Below are positions 40,691-49,306 of a DNA stretch of 64,000 bases, piece after piece (within the stretch, counting starts at the first letter, position 1; every line of letters starts with the position of its first letter). The DNA comes from Streptomyces chromofuscus (GTDB taxonomy: Bacteria; Actinomycetota; Actinomycetes; Streptomycetales; Streptomycetaceae), in the NCBI RefSeq assembly GCF_015160875.1, contig NZ_CP063374.1, positions 1,674,001-1,738,000 on the forward strand, read 5' to 3'. A program made the position numbers and the translations under genes. The notes under the pieces are model-generated. The model saw only the letters and a program-made list of their open reading frames with translations, was not told the origin of the DNA and did no database searches.

Positions 40691-42178
40691 ATGCTCCCGC
40701 GTACCAACGACGACGACCCGGAGCGCGAGAAGGACCCGGGTACGGCCGACGCCGCCACCTCCGGGAAGGCGGACGCCGACGAGCGGGTCGCCGCCCCGAG
40801 GCGGGTCTCGGCGGCCGGCCCCCGCCGGATTCAACTCGTCGGATGCGTGGTCCTTTTGACCGTGGCGCTCACCGGAGGGTCGATCGCGCTCGGGAACACG
40901 CGGGGCGACGGCGGACGTGCCGTGGCCACGGCGGGCGGCGGCATCTCCCCCGCCGCTCTGCTGGGCGGCGGCGACCTCGACGCGAGCGTCACGGGGCTCC
41001 AGGCGCATCTCCGCGCCCAGCCCCGGGACTTCGGCGCCTGGGCGACCCTCGGGCTCGCCCTTGTCGAGCAGGCCAGGGTCGACGGCGACCCCGCACGCTA
41101 TCCACGGGCCGACGAGGCACTGGACCGCTCGCTCGCCCTCAGGCCCGGCAACGACCAGGCCCTGGCCGGCCGGGCCGCCCTCGCCGCCGCCCGCCACGAC
41201 TTCCCCGGCGCCCTGGCGTTCGCCGACCGGGCCCTGGCCCGCAACCCCCACAACGAACGCGCCCTGTGCAGCCGTGTCGACGCCCTGCTCGAACTCGGCC
41301 GGTACGAGGAGGCGGCGCAGGCCGCCGAGACCGCCGACTCCCGTCGACCGGGCATCCCCGCCTTCACGCGGTACGCGTACGTGCGCGAGCTGCGCGGTGA
41401 CGTCCGCACCGCCCGCCGGGTCCTGGAGCAGGCCCTCGCCGCCGCCGCCACGCCCGGCGACACCGCGTACGTCGCCACCGCGCTCGGGCAACTCGCCTGG
41501 CACCAGGGCGACCACCAGACCGCCCTGCGGCACTACGCCCGTGCCCTGGCCGCCGACGACGGCCATCTGCCCGCACTGGAGGGACGGGCCCGCGCGTGGG
41601 CGGCGATCGGCGACCGGGCCCGGGCGGTGCGCGGCATGGAGGCAGTCGTGGCCCGCGCCCCGCTGCCGGGCGCGCTCGTGGTGCTCGGCGAGCTGTACGA
41701 GGCGGGCGGCGACCGGGCACGGGCCCGTGAGCAGTACGCCCTCGTCGACGCCTGGAGCGCGCTCGCGCGCGCCAGCGGCGTCAACGCCGACCTCGACACC
41801 GCCCTCGCCGCCGCCGACCACGGCGACGCGAAGCTCGCCCTGCGCGCCGCCCGCGCGGAGTGGGACCGGCGCCGGACGGTGCACACGGCGGACGCGCTCG
41901 CCTGGGCGTTGCACGTCAACGGCCGCGACGAGGAGGCCCTTCCGTACGCCCGCCGGGCCACCGCCACGGGCTACCGCAACGCCGCCTTCCTGCACCACCG
42001 CGGCATGATCGAGCTCGCCACGGGCCGCACGGAGGCGGCCCGCGCCTCCCTGACGGCGGCCCTGGAGCTGAACCCCGGCTTCTCCCCCCTGGGCGCCCGC
42101 GAGGCCCGTGCGGCACTGAGGACCCTGGACGCCGCGGACCCCCGTACGGCACCACGGACCCTGGAGGCGGTCCGGTGA
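40691..42178 (+). CDS. Membrane-anchored tetratricopeptide-repeat protein
   Basis: A 495-residue protein with an N-terminal cytoplasmic acidic region, one transmembrane helix at ~47-68 (IQLVGCVVLLTVALTGGSIALG) and about eight TPR units from ~100 to 470 (e.g. AWATLGLALVEQAR, ALAGRAALAAARHDFPGALAFADRALARNP, LGQLAWHQGDHQTALRHYARAL). The TPR array is probably outside the membrane and may scaffold the DUF4331 and NicO proteins. ATG follows GAGGAG. Its stop overlaps the NicO start (GTGA). Confidence 0.9.
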   Translation: MLPRTNDDDPEREKDPGTADAATSGKADADERVAAPRRVSAAGPRRIQLVGCVVLLTVALTGGSIALGNTRGDGGRAVATAGGGISPAALLGGGDLDASVTGLQAHLRAQPRDFGAWATLGLALVEQARVDGDPARYPRADEALDRSLALRPGNDQALAGRAALAAARHDFPGALAFADRALARNPHNERALCSRVDALLELGRYEEAAQAAETADSRRPGIPAFTRYAYVRELRGDVRTARRVLEQALAAAATPGDTAYVATALGQLAWHQGDHQTALRHYARALAADDGHLPALEGRARAWAAIGDRARAVRGMEAVVARAPLPGALVVLGELYEAGGDRARAREQYALVDAWSALARASGVNADLDTALAAADHGDAKLALRAARAEWDRRRTVHTADALAWALHVNGRDEEALPYARRATATGYRNAAFLHHRGMIELATGRTEAARASLTAALELNPGFSPLGAREARAALRTLDAADPRTAPRTLEAVR

Positions 42179-43710
42179 CGCCGCCTCGTCTCCTCGCCGT
42201 CCTGGCCACCGCCGGCGCCCTGCTGCTCGTCCCCGTCGGCGCCGTGTCCGCCCACCCGCTCGGCAACTTCACGGTCAACCACTACGACGGCCTGGTGGTC
42301 TCCCCCGGCGAACTCCGCGTCGACCACGTGGAGGACCTCGCCGAGATCCCGGCCACCCAGGCCGGACCCGACGTCGAACGGCTCGGCGTGAAGGCGTGGG
42401 CACGGCAGCGGTGCGCCACCGCCGCCCGGGACGGCGAGGTCACCGTCGACGGACGCACGGTCCCCCTCCGCGTCACCCGTGGGCACGCGCGCGTGCGGCC
42501 CGGTCAGGCGGGTCTCGACACCCTGCGGGTGGAGTGCCGGCTGACCGCTCCCCTCCCCGAGAACGACCCGGTGACCGTCCGATTCCGTGGCGCGGGCCCC
42601 GACTCCGGCCCCGGCTGGCGGGAGATCACCGCGCGCGGGGACCGTACGACGCTCGTCGCGTCGGACGTGCCGGAGCAGTCGGCGTCGCGCGAACTGACCG
42701 CCTATCCGGAGGAGTTGCTGTCGTCCCCGGCCGACACCGGCTCCGCGACCCTGCGGGTGCGACCCGGCGGTCCCGCCCTGGCCGAGGAGCGCGGCGACGC
42801 GCCCGCCGCGTCCGTCCTGCCGCGCGGCGCCGACCGCTGGACCCGGGCCCTGGACTCCCTGGTCGCCCGCCACGACCTCACCGCCGGGTTCGCCGCCCTC
42901 GCCCTGCTCCTCGCCGTCGGCCTGGGCGCGATGCACGCCCTGGCACCGGGCCACGGCAAGACGCTGATGGCGGCGACCGCGGCGGCCCACGGCGGCCGGG
43001 CCCGCGTGAAGGACGTCCTGCCCCTGGCCGCCTCCGTCACGGTCACCCACACCCTCGGCGTGGTGGCCCTCGGCCTCCTCGTCACGGCCGGTTCCGCAGC
43101 GGCCCCCTCGGTGGTCGCCTGGCTGGGCATCGCGAGCGGCGTGCTGGTGACGCTGGCGGGCGCGGGACTGGTCCGGCGGTCGGTCGGCCGACGGGGAGGC
43201 GGCCGGGCCCACGGACACGCGCAAGACCACGACACCGAGCCTCGGCACGAACACGCGCACGACCACGAGCACGGGAACGACAGCGAGCACGGGCACGGGC
43301 ACGAACACCCGGGCACGCACCCCCACACTCACACCCATGGCGGCCACACCCACACGCACCCCGTCGCCCCCACCCTCCGCGACACGCTCCTCATGGGCTT
43401 CGCCGGCGGCTTGGTGCCCAGCCCCTCCGCGGTCGTCGTGCTCGTCGGGGCCGCCGCCCTCGGCCACGCCTGGTTCGGGCTGTTGCTCGTCGTCGGCTAC
43501 GGCGCCGGGCTGGCGCTCACCCTCACCGCCGCCGGTTTCGCCGTCGTGAAGCTGGGCGCCGGCGTGAGCCGGGCCCTGGTCCGGCCGCGCCGGACGGCCG
43601 GCCCCCTGGCCGCGCTGGTCCGTCGTGCCGCGCCCGTGGGTTCCGGGTTCGTCGTCGTGGCCCTGGGTGCCGGATTGGTGCTCAGGGGGGCGGCATCCGC
43701 ATTCGGGTGA
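42175..43710 (+). CDS. NicO/RcnA-type nickel/cobalt transporter with exported N-terminal domain
   Basis: A 511-residue transporter. A signal peptide (~1-23, ending VSAHPLGNF) leads a ~220-residue extracytoplasmic beta domain, and the NicO membrane domain begins near 235. The family motifs are MHALAPGHGKTLMAA (~257-271, the HX(A/D)PGHGK type) and MGFAGGLVPSPSAVVVL (~407-423). A His/Asp/Glu-rich loop (~345-400, e.g. HEHAHDHEHGNDSEHGHGHEH) probably binds Ni, Co or Zn. GTG 42175 overlaps the TPR stop, so it is translationally coupled. Import versus efflux cannot be told from sequence; RcnA relatives are exporters. Confidence 0.9.
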   Translation: MTPPRLLAVLATAGALLLVPVGAVSAHPLGNFTVNHYDGLVVSPGELRVDHVEDLAEIPATQAGPDVERLGVKAWARQRCATAARDGEVTVDGRTVPLRVTRGHARVRPGQAGLDTLRVECRLTAPLPENDPVTVRFRGAGPDSGPGWREITARGDRTTLVASDVPEQSASRELTAYPEELLSSPADTGSATLRVRPGGPALAEERGDAPAASVLPRGADRWTRALDSLVARHDLTAGFAALALLLAVGLGAMHALAPGHGKTLMAATAAAHGGRARVKDVLPLAASVTVTHTLGVVALGLLVTAGSAAAPSVVAWLGIASGVLVTLAGAGLVRRSVGRRGGGRAHGHAQDHDTEPRHEHAHDHEHGNDSEHGHGHEHPGTHPHTHTHGGHTHTHPVAPTLRDTLLMGFAGGLVPSPSAVVVLVGAAALGHAWFGLLLVVGYGAGLALTLTAAGFAVVKLGAGVSRALVRPRRTAGPLAALVRRAAPVGSGFVVVALGAGLVLRGAASAFG

Positions 43711-43735
43711 GCTACTTTTGGGGAGAAATCACACG

Positions 43736-45406
43736 ATGCATCACTCGCGGCTGCGAATGGGGGCGCCCGTGTCCGCACCACCGGGCAGTGAACGCGTGAT
43801 CGCCGGCCGTTACCGCCTGCTGTCCCCGCTCGGCGAGGGCGGGATGGGCACGGTGTGGCGCGCCCGTGACGAGGTGCTGCACCGCGAGGTCGCCGTCAAG
43901 GAGGTGCGCGCCCCGGCCGGGCTGCCGGCCGCCGACGTCGAGCGCATGTACACCCGCCTGGAACGCGAGGCCTGGGCGGCGGCGCGGGTCGCGAACCGCA
44001 ACGTCGTGACGGTGTACGACGTGGCCACGGACGCGGGCCGGCCGTGGGTCGTGATGGAACTGGTCCGCGGCATCTCGCTGGCCGATCTGCTCGACGCCGA
44101 GGGCCCGCTGGCCCCGCGGCGCGCCGCGCACATCGGCGCCGAGGTGCTGTCCGCGCTGCGCGCCGCGCACGGCGCGGGGGTGCTGCACCGGGACGTGAAG
44201 CCGGCGAACGTGCTGCTGTCGAACGACGGCCGGGTCGTCCTGACCGACTTCGGTATCGCGACGGTCGAGGGCAGTTCGGCGCTGACCATGACCGGCGAGG
44301 TCGTCGGCTCCCCGGAGTTCCTCGCGCCGGAACGGGCACTGGGCCGGACGCCGGGCCCGGAGTCCGACCTGTGGTCACTGGGCGTGCTGCTGTACGCGGC
44401 GGTCGAGGGCCACTCCCCCTTCCGGCACGACACCCCCCTGAGCACCCTGCGCGCGATCGTCGACGACGAGTTGCCGCCGCCGCGCCGGGCCGGTCCGCTC
44501 GCCCCGGTCGTCGAGGGACTGCTGCGCAAGGACCCCGCGGATCGGCTGTCGGCCGAACGGGCCGAAGGTGACCTGCGGTTGATCGGCGCGGGCGGCACCC
44601 CCCGCGCGGACACCGCGCCGACGACGCCGTACACGCCGTACCCCCCGACGATCGCCGCCCACGAGCAGCAGCGGTCCGCCACCCCGCCGCGGCCCCTGCC
44701 ACCGCACTCCGCCCCTTCGCGACCCGGGCCCCCGCACACCGCTCCGGCCGCGACCACGACGTCCACCCGGCCCCACCGCGACCGCCGCACCACCACCGTT
44801 CTGATCGCGGGCATCGTGGCGCTCGCGCTGGCGGTCGGCGGACTGACGTACGCGCTTCTGGACAACGACGACGGCGGCGGCGGCAACGGCGGCACGGCGC
44901 GGGACACCGACACGTCCGTTCCTCGAACGACGGCGGCCACGGAGACGACCCCGGAGGAGGAGACGGCTCCCGGCGGCGGAGCCACCACCCCGGCCCCGAG
45001 CGACACCCCCACGTCGACTCCGCCGCCCCAGACGGTGAGCGTGAGCCTGACGGGTGACCGCACCGAGTACTCCGGCCCGTGCCCGCCGCCGCGCGAGGAG
45101 GCGCCCACGTTCACGGCGACGTTCACGGTGGGCCGGCTGCCGGCGGAGGTGGACTACCGCTGGGTGACGAGGGACGGGGAGGTCGAGAGCTGGAAGACGC
45201 TGTCGTTCCCCGAGGGCGGAGAGCGGACCCGGCAGGACCGGGTGATCGTGACGACGTACGAGGAGAGCGGGACCTACGAGAACGCACTCAGCGTCGAGAT
45301 CCGCGATCCGGTGCGCACCACGTCCGACGCGGTGGCGTTCTCGGTGTCCTGTGTGACGGAGACCCCGACGGGCGGGGCCTCCGCTTCGGCTTCGCCTGAT
45401 CCGTGA
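43736..45406 (+). CDS. PknB-type membrane Ser/Thr protein kinase
   Basis: A 556-residue receptor-like kinase. The kinase domain (~23-285) has the glycine loop GEGGMGTVW, ATP lysine K55 (VAVKEV), catalytic D153 in HRDVKPAN and D171 in TDFGIA. A Pro/Thr-rich linker leads to one transmembrane helix at ~354-378 and a Ser/Thr-rich stalk. The outer domain (~440-540) is a beta sandwich (SVSLTGDRTEYSGPCPPP ... YENALSVEIRDP) likely to bind a ligand; PASTA repeats are absent. ATG 43736 has GGGGAGA upstream, 25 nt after the NicO gene. It converges with the lipase gene, with a 3-nt gap. Confidence 0.95.
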   Translation: MHHSRLRMGAPVSAPPGSERVIAGRYRLLSPLGEGGMGTVWRARDEVLHREVAVKEVRAPAGLPAADVERMYTRLEREAWAAARVANRNVVTVYDVATDAGRPWVVMELVRGISLADLLDAEGPLAPRRAAHIGAEVLSALRAAHGAGVLHRDVKPANVLLSNDGRVVLTDFGIATVEGSSALTMTGEVVGSPEFLAPERALGRTPGPESDLWSLGVLLYAAVEGHSPFRHDTPLSTLRAIVDDELPPPRRAGPLAPVVEGLLRKDPADRLSAERAEGDLRLIGAGGTPRADTAPTTPYTPYPPTIAAHEQQRSATPPRPLPPHSAPSRPGPPHTAPAATTTSTRPHRDRRTTTVLIAGIVALALAVGGLTYALLDNDDGGGGNGGTARDTDTSVPRTTAATETTPEEETAPGGGATTPAPSDTPTSTPPPQTVSVSLTGDRTEYSGPCPPPREEAPTFTATFTVGRLPAEVDYRWVTRDGEVESWKTLSFPEGGERTRQDRVIVTTYEESGTYENALSVEIRDPVRTTSDAVAFSVSCVTETPTGGASASASPDP

Positions 45407-45409
45407 CGG

Positions 45410-46213
45410 TCAGGCGACGTTGTCGAACATGGGCAGATAGCCGCCGGACTGTCCGCTCGCGGTCGGGTGGTACGACTCGCCGATGTTGAGCCAGTTGACG
45501 CTGTGCAGCCAGGAGGCGCCGGAGCAGATCTCGTGGCCGGTGAAGGTGGTGCGGACGTCGGCGAAGGTGAAGCCGTGGTTCAGGGCGCGCTTCTCGATGG
45601 CGGTGTTCAGGTGGTCGGAGGCATCGTTGATGGCCTTGCGCTTGGTCTCGGACAGGCCCAGGCAGGCCTGGCCCAGCTTGTAGAAGCGGGGGTAGCCGAT
45701 GACGACGACGTGTGCGGAGGGCGCCTTGCTGCGGATCGCGGAGTACACGGCGTCGAGCTTGCCGGGGAGCGTGGTGTCGACGTACGCCCGCGCGGTGTTG
45801 ATACGGGAGATGCAGGTGCTGTCGGACTGCAGGACGCACGTCGTCATGACGTCCGCGAAGCCGGCGTCGTTGCCGCCGACGGTGATCGAGACCAGGCCGG
45901 TGCTCGTGTTGAGGGGCGCCAGCTGACCGGCGAGGACTTCATCCGTTCGGGCGCCCGAGCAGGCCGTGAAGTTGAAGGACGAGGGTGAGTTGGCGGCGGC
46001 CCAGAGGTAGGGGTACGCGCGCGTGCTGCGCTTGCAGTCACCGCTGGTGCTGATGTAGCTGCCCGCGCCGACGCCGGACGAGTAGGAGTCGCCGAGCGCC
46101 ACATAGTTGGTGGCGGCGGCTTCCGACGCCTGCGCCGCCGCGCCACCGGTGAGGGCGGCCGTGGCGGCGAGGAGGAGTGAGCCGAGGAACACGACAAGTC
46201 GGGAACGTCTCAT
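45410..46213 (-). CDS. Secreted SGNH-family lipase/esterase
   Basis: A 267-residue secreted hydrolase. The signal peptide spans ~1-30 (RRSRLVVFLGSLLLAATAALTGGAAAQA). Block I GDSYSSG gives nucleophile S43, block III VGGNDAGF supplies the oxyanion Asn, and block V SYHPTASGQ the catalytic His. Six Cys can form three disulphides, as in S. rimosus lipase and its S. coelicolor homologue. It probably cleaves acyl esters outside the cell. ATG 46213 follows CGGAGG. It converges on the kinase gene with 3 nt between stops. Confidence 0.95.
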   Translation of the reverse strand: MRRSRLVVFLGSLLLAATAALTGGAAAQASEAAATNYVALGDSYSSGVGAGSYISTSGDCKRSTRAYPYLWAAANSPSSFNFTACSGARTDEVLAGQLAPLNTSTGLVSITVGGNDAGFADVMTTCVLQSDSTCISRINTARAYVDTTLPGKLDAVYSAIRSKAPSAHVVVIGYPRFYKLGQACLGLSETKRKAINDASDHLNTAIEKRALNHGFTFADVRTTFTGHEICSGASWLHSVNWLNIGESYHPTASGQSGGYLPMFDNVA

Positions 46214-46464
46214 GGAACCTCCGTTTAGCAGGATCTCTGCCTCAACCGTCGTACCAACTACGCGTGTTGAATGGAAGTGTCCATGCCAATACTTTTCCCT
46301 CAGCACCCGTACGCAATCCGCGCGTTCACCGGGCATCGACGGCATGCTCACGACGAGTTTGCTGACAGGTTCTCAACTGTCCCGCTCGTTCACGAGTCCG
46401 GGTTCCGGCTCCCCGAGCCGGCTGCAGGAGATCGTTCCGTGACACCCCTGAGCATGGTGTGACA

Positions 46465-46506
46465 GGACGTTCCCCGGAGGCCGAACACCGCCTCCGGGGA
46501 ACGTCC
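46465..46506. terminator. Strong hairpin in the lipase / membrane-protein intergenic region
   Basis: A 17-bp perfect stem GGACGTTCCCCGGAGGC (46465-46481) / GCCTCCGGGGAACGTCC (46490-46506), loop 8 nt. It lies in the 392-nt gap 46214-46605, which is otherwise gene-free; its AT-richer part (46214-46330) should hold the lipase promoter. Confidence 0.7.
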
Positions 46507-46605
46507 GTTCAGGCCGTGGAGAGCGCATTCCCCGTCTTGACGGCTCCCGGGGAGCTGCGCGACATTGAAGCCCGGCATCCGGCGCTTCGGGGGGCAAAGT
46601 CGCCA

Positions 46606-47040
46606 ATGCAGACCATCCGTGCGAAGACAGATGCATCAGACGCACCAGACGGGGCCGAGCGGACGCGACCCGGTTCGGGGAGGGACCTGGGACACGCGCT
46701 CGCGGGCGCCGCGACCGCCGTCGCGGGGATCGGCGCGCTGCTCGCGCTCGCCGGGTCCGACTCGCCGTTGCGCGGTCCGTTCACGCTGTTCTTCCTGCTG
46801 GCGGCGCCGGCCCTGGCCGTCGCCGCCGCGCTCGACGGGCTGGATCCGCTCGGCCGCGCCGTCGCGGCGCTGGCGGGCGCGATCGCCGTCGACATGCTGG
46901 TGGCCCAGGGCCTGCTGGCCCTGCACCTGTGGTCGGTGCGCGGCGGCGTCGTGGCCGTGACCGTCTTCAGCGCCCTCACTCTCCTGCTGGTTCTGGTGCG
47001 GCGCTTCGGTGGCCGTGCCACGAGAAGACAGGGCTCCTGA
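46606..47040 (+). CDS. Small integral membrane protein
   Basis: A 144-residue protein with four hydrophobic helices (~30-48, 53-75, 80-103 and 110-132) after a polar N-terminus (MQTIRAKTDASDAPDG). No named family is recognised. It ends 1 nt before the GTG of the acyltransferase gene, so the two form an operon and it probably serves the polysaccharide locus. Longer in-frame starts upstream (46459) would span a terminator hairpin and are unlikely. Confidence 0.75.
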   Translation: MQTIRAKTDASDAPDGAERTRPGSGRDLGHALAGAATAVAGIGALLALAGSDSPLRGPFTLFFLLAAPALAVAAALDGLDPLGRAVAALAGAIAVDMLVAQGLLALHLWSVRGGVVAVTVFSALTLLLVLVRRFGGRATRRQGS

Positions 47041-47041
47041 C

Positions 47042-48139
47042 GTGGACATCAGTGTGTACCGCCCCGGCGAGCTGACCGCCACCGACCGGGCGGCCTGGAC
47101 GGCGATGCAGGCCAAGGCCCATCTGCACGGCTCGCCCGAACTCGCGAATCCTTTCCTGTCCCCCGAGTTCGCGCTGGCCGTGGGCCGGTGCAGACGTGGT
47201 GTGCGTATCGCGGTGGTCCGCGAGGACGGCGAGCCCGCCGCGTTCTTCCCGTTCCAGAGATCGGCCGCCGGTGTCGGCCGGGCCGTCGGGCTGGGCCTGT
47301 CCGACGCCCAGGGCGTGGTGCACCGGCCCGGGTTCACCTGGGACGCCCGGGACCTGCTGCGGGCCTGCGGGCTCTCCGTATGGGAGTTCGACCACCTGGT
47401 CGAGGGACAGCGGCCGTTCGAGGCGCACGCCTCCGGCACCTTCCCGTCCCCGGTCATCGACCTCGACCAGGGGTACGAGGCCTATCTGGCCGATCTGCGC
47501 GGCCGGTCCCCGAAGTTCACCAGGTCCACCCTCGCCAAGGGCCGCAAGCTCGGCCGGGACGCCGGCGAGGTCGTGTACGTCCACGACGAGCGGGACCCCG
47601 CCGCGCTGCGCACGCTGATGGGCTGGAAGTCCGCGCAGTACCGCAGGACCGGACGCAGCGACCGCTTCGCGCACGACTGGATCACCCGGCTCGTGCAGCA
47701 CCTGTTCCACACCCGATCCGAGCCGTTCGCCGGGATCCTGTCGGTGCTGTACGCGGACGGCAAGCCGGTCGCCGCGCACTTCGGCCTGCGCACCGAACGC
47801 GTGCTCGTCTGCTGGTTCCCCGCGTACGACCCGGCGTACGCGAAGTACTCCCCGGGCCTGTTGCTGCATCTGCGGATGGCCGAGGCGGCCGCCGCCGACG
47901 GGATCGCCCACCTGGATCTCGGGCGGGGCCAGAAGCAGTACAAGGACTCCATGAAGACACGCGAGATCCATGTGTCGGAAGGGTGGGTGACGCGCCGTCA
48001 TCCCGTCGCGTACGGGCATCGCGCCCGGCGCGCGCCGGTACGCGCACTGCGCAACGTCGTGGTGTCGCGACCGGAGCTGTTCGAGCCGGCGGACAAGCTG
48101 CTCAAGCACATGGGCAGGATCCGGTCAGGAGGAAAGTAA
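47042..48139 (+). CDS. CelD/FemAB-like GNAT acyltransferase
   Basis: A 365-residue GNAT-fold protein of the CelD/BcsL type linked to exopolysaccharide and cellulose-like synthesis. The C-terminal acetyltransferase core (~160-320) contains SPKFTRSTLAKGRKLGRDAG, GILSVLYADGKPVAAHFGL and HLDLGRGQKQYKDSMKTR, the last typical of this group. It may transfer an acyl or aminoacyl group to a sugar precursor. GTG 47042 was chosen because it is 1 nt after the upstream stop; the intervening frame upstream is not coding-like. Confidence 0.85.
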   Translation: MDISVYRPGELTATDRAAWTAMQAKAHLHGSPELANPFLSPEFALAVGRCRRGVRIAVVREDGEPAAFFPFQRSAAGVGRAVGLGLSDAQGVVHRPGFTWDARDLLRACGLSVWEFDHLVEGQRPFEAHASGTFPSPVIDLDQGYEAYLADLRGRSPKFTRSTLAKGRKLGRDAGEVVYVHDERDPAALRTLMGWKSAQYRRTGRSDRFAHDWITRLVQHLFHTRSEPFAGILSVLYADGKPVAAHFGLRTERVLVCWFPAYDPAYAKYSPGLLLHLRMAEAAAADGIAHLDLGRGQKQYKDSMKTREIHVSEGWVTRRHPVAYGHRARRAPVRALRNVVVSRPELFEPADKLLKHMGRIRSGGK

Positions 48140-48484
48140 CGGCCATACCAACTAAAAGGTGAGGCCATGTCTCAGGTCTTGCCATAAGGAGTGATTCCTC
48201 AATATCTTCATACATCTCTTCCGCATCGGACCATCACCGGACGGGACCAGGGGAGGGCTCGGGGCCCGCGGTGAGGTGCCGCAGCGGAACTGCGCGGTAG
48301 GGGGGTGCCGTGCTCGGTGACACGTGACCGTGAGGCGTGACGCGTGACCGAGCCGTTCCGCGCAACCGGCTGCCCTGTTCTCGGGGCCGGGGAGCTTGAC
48401 CAGTGACAAACCCCCCTTTCGAACCGGACAAAGAGCCGGGCCGCCCGGGGGTGGGCGGCCCACCGGACGAGAGGGACCAGACTC
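48140..48484 (+). promoter_or_regulatory. Long leader/promoter region of the polysaccharide operon
   Basis: A 345-nt stretch with no gene. The first ~100 nt are AT-richer (around 48150-48220) and could hold a promoter; a TTGACC at 48396 is a possible -35 element. A 9-bp hairpin GGGCCGCCC (48438-48446) / GGGCGGCCC (48453-48461) lies 24 nt before the ATG, and could affect translation. A dyad-like CGTGACCG/CGTGACGCGTGACCG repeat occurs at ~48325-48350. No riboswitch consensus is recognised. Confidence 0.4.
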
Positions 48485-49306
48485 ATGAGCTCTGTTCTGG
48501 GCTCGGCGACCACCGACCAGAATCCGTCGACGGCCGGCGCCTACCGGCCGATATCCACGCACCTGGCCATTACTCCGCCGGTCAGCGTGGTGATTCCCGC
48601 CATGAACGAGGCGGAGAACCTTCCCTACGTCTTCAAGACGCTGCCGGACTGGATCCACGAAGTGGTCCTGGTGGACGGCAACTCCACCGACGCCACCGTC
48701 GAGGTCGCCCGTGAGCTGTGGCCGGACGTGAAGGTGGTCGAACAGCGCGGAAAGGGCAAGGGTGACGCGCTGATCACCGGGTTCGAGGCGTGCACCGGCG
48801 ACATCATCGTGATGGTCGACGCGGACGGCTCGGCCGACGGCAACGAGATCGTCAGCTACGTCTCCGCGCTGGTCTCCGGGGCGGACTTCGCCAAGGGGTC
48901 CCGGTTCGCCAACGGCGGCGGCACCGACGACATGACCTTCGTCCGCAAGATGGGCAACCGCGCCCTGTGCGCGGTCGTCAACCGCAAGTTCGGCGCCCGC
49001 TACACCGACCTGTGCTACGGCTACAACGCCTTCTGGCGGCACTGCCTGGACAAGATCGAGCTCGACTGCACCGGCTTCGAGGTCGAGACGCTGATGAACA
49101 TCCGGGTGGTCAAGGCCGGGCTGAGGGTGCAGGAGATCCCCAGCCACGAGTACCTGCGCATCCACGGCACCAGCAACCTCAGCGCCGTGCGCGACGGACT
49201 GCGGGTACTGCGGGTGATCCTGCGGGAGCGCTCCAACCGGCGTGCGCTGCGCCGCCGCGGCCACCCGTCGCCGATGCTCGACACGGTCCGGGGAGAGGTG
49301 TCTTGA
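48485..49306 (+). CDS. GT2 glycosyltransferase, DPM1-like
   Basis: A 273-residue family 2 glycosyltransferase. The GT-A core starts VSVVIPAMNEAENL (~33-46), with the acidic motif VMVDADGSADG (~109-119) and the KGKGDALITGF block typical of dolichol-phosphate-mannose synthase relatives. It probably charges a polyprenyl phosphate with a sugar. There is no transmembrane helix; a C-terminal basic tail (RERSNRRALRRRGHP) could bind membrane. ATG 48485 follows GAGGGACC. The stop overlaps the next GT2 gene by 4 nt (TTGA). Confidence 0.92.
   Translation: MSSVLGSATTDQNPSTAGAYRPISTHLAITPPVSVVIPAMNEAENLPYVFKTLPDWIHEVVLVDGNSTDATVEVARELWPDVKVVEQRGKGKGDALITGFEACTGDIIVMVDADGSADGNEIVSYVSALVSGADFAKGSRFANGGGTDDMTFVRKMGNRALCAVVNRKFGARYTDLCYGYNAFWRHCLDKIELDCTGFEVETLMNIRVVKAGLRVQEIPSHEYLRIHGTSNLSAVRDGLRVLRVILRERSNRRALRRRGHPSPMLDTVRGEVS

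Noticed and set aside
48405..48440. TTCGAACC-like T-arm suggesting a tRNA
   Set aside because: No acceptor or anticodon stem can be folded around it; the hairpin there is GGGCCGCCC/GGGCGGCCC.
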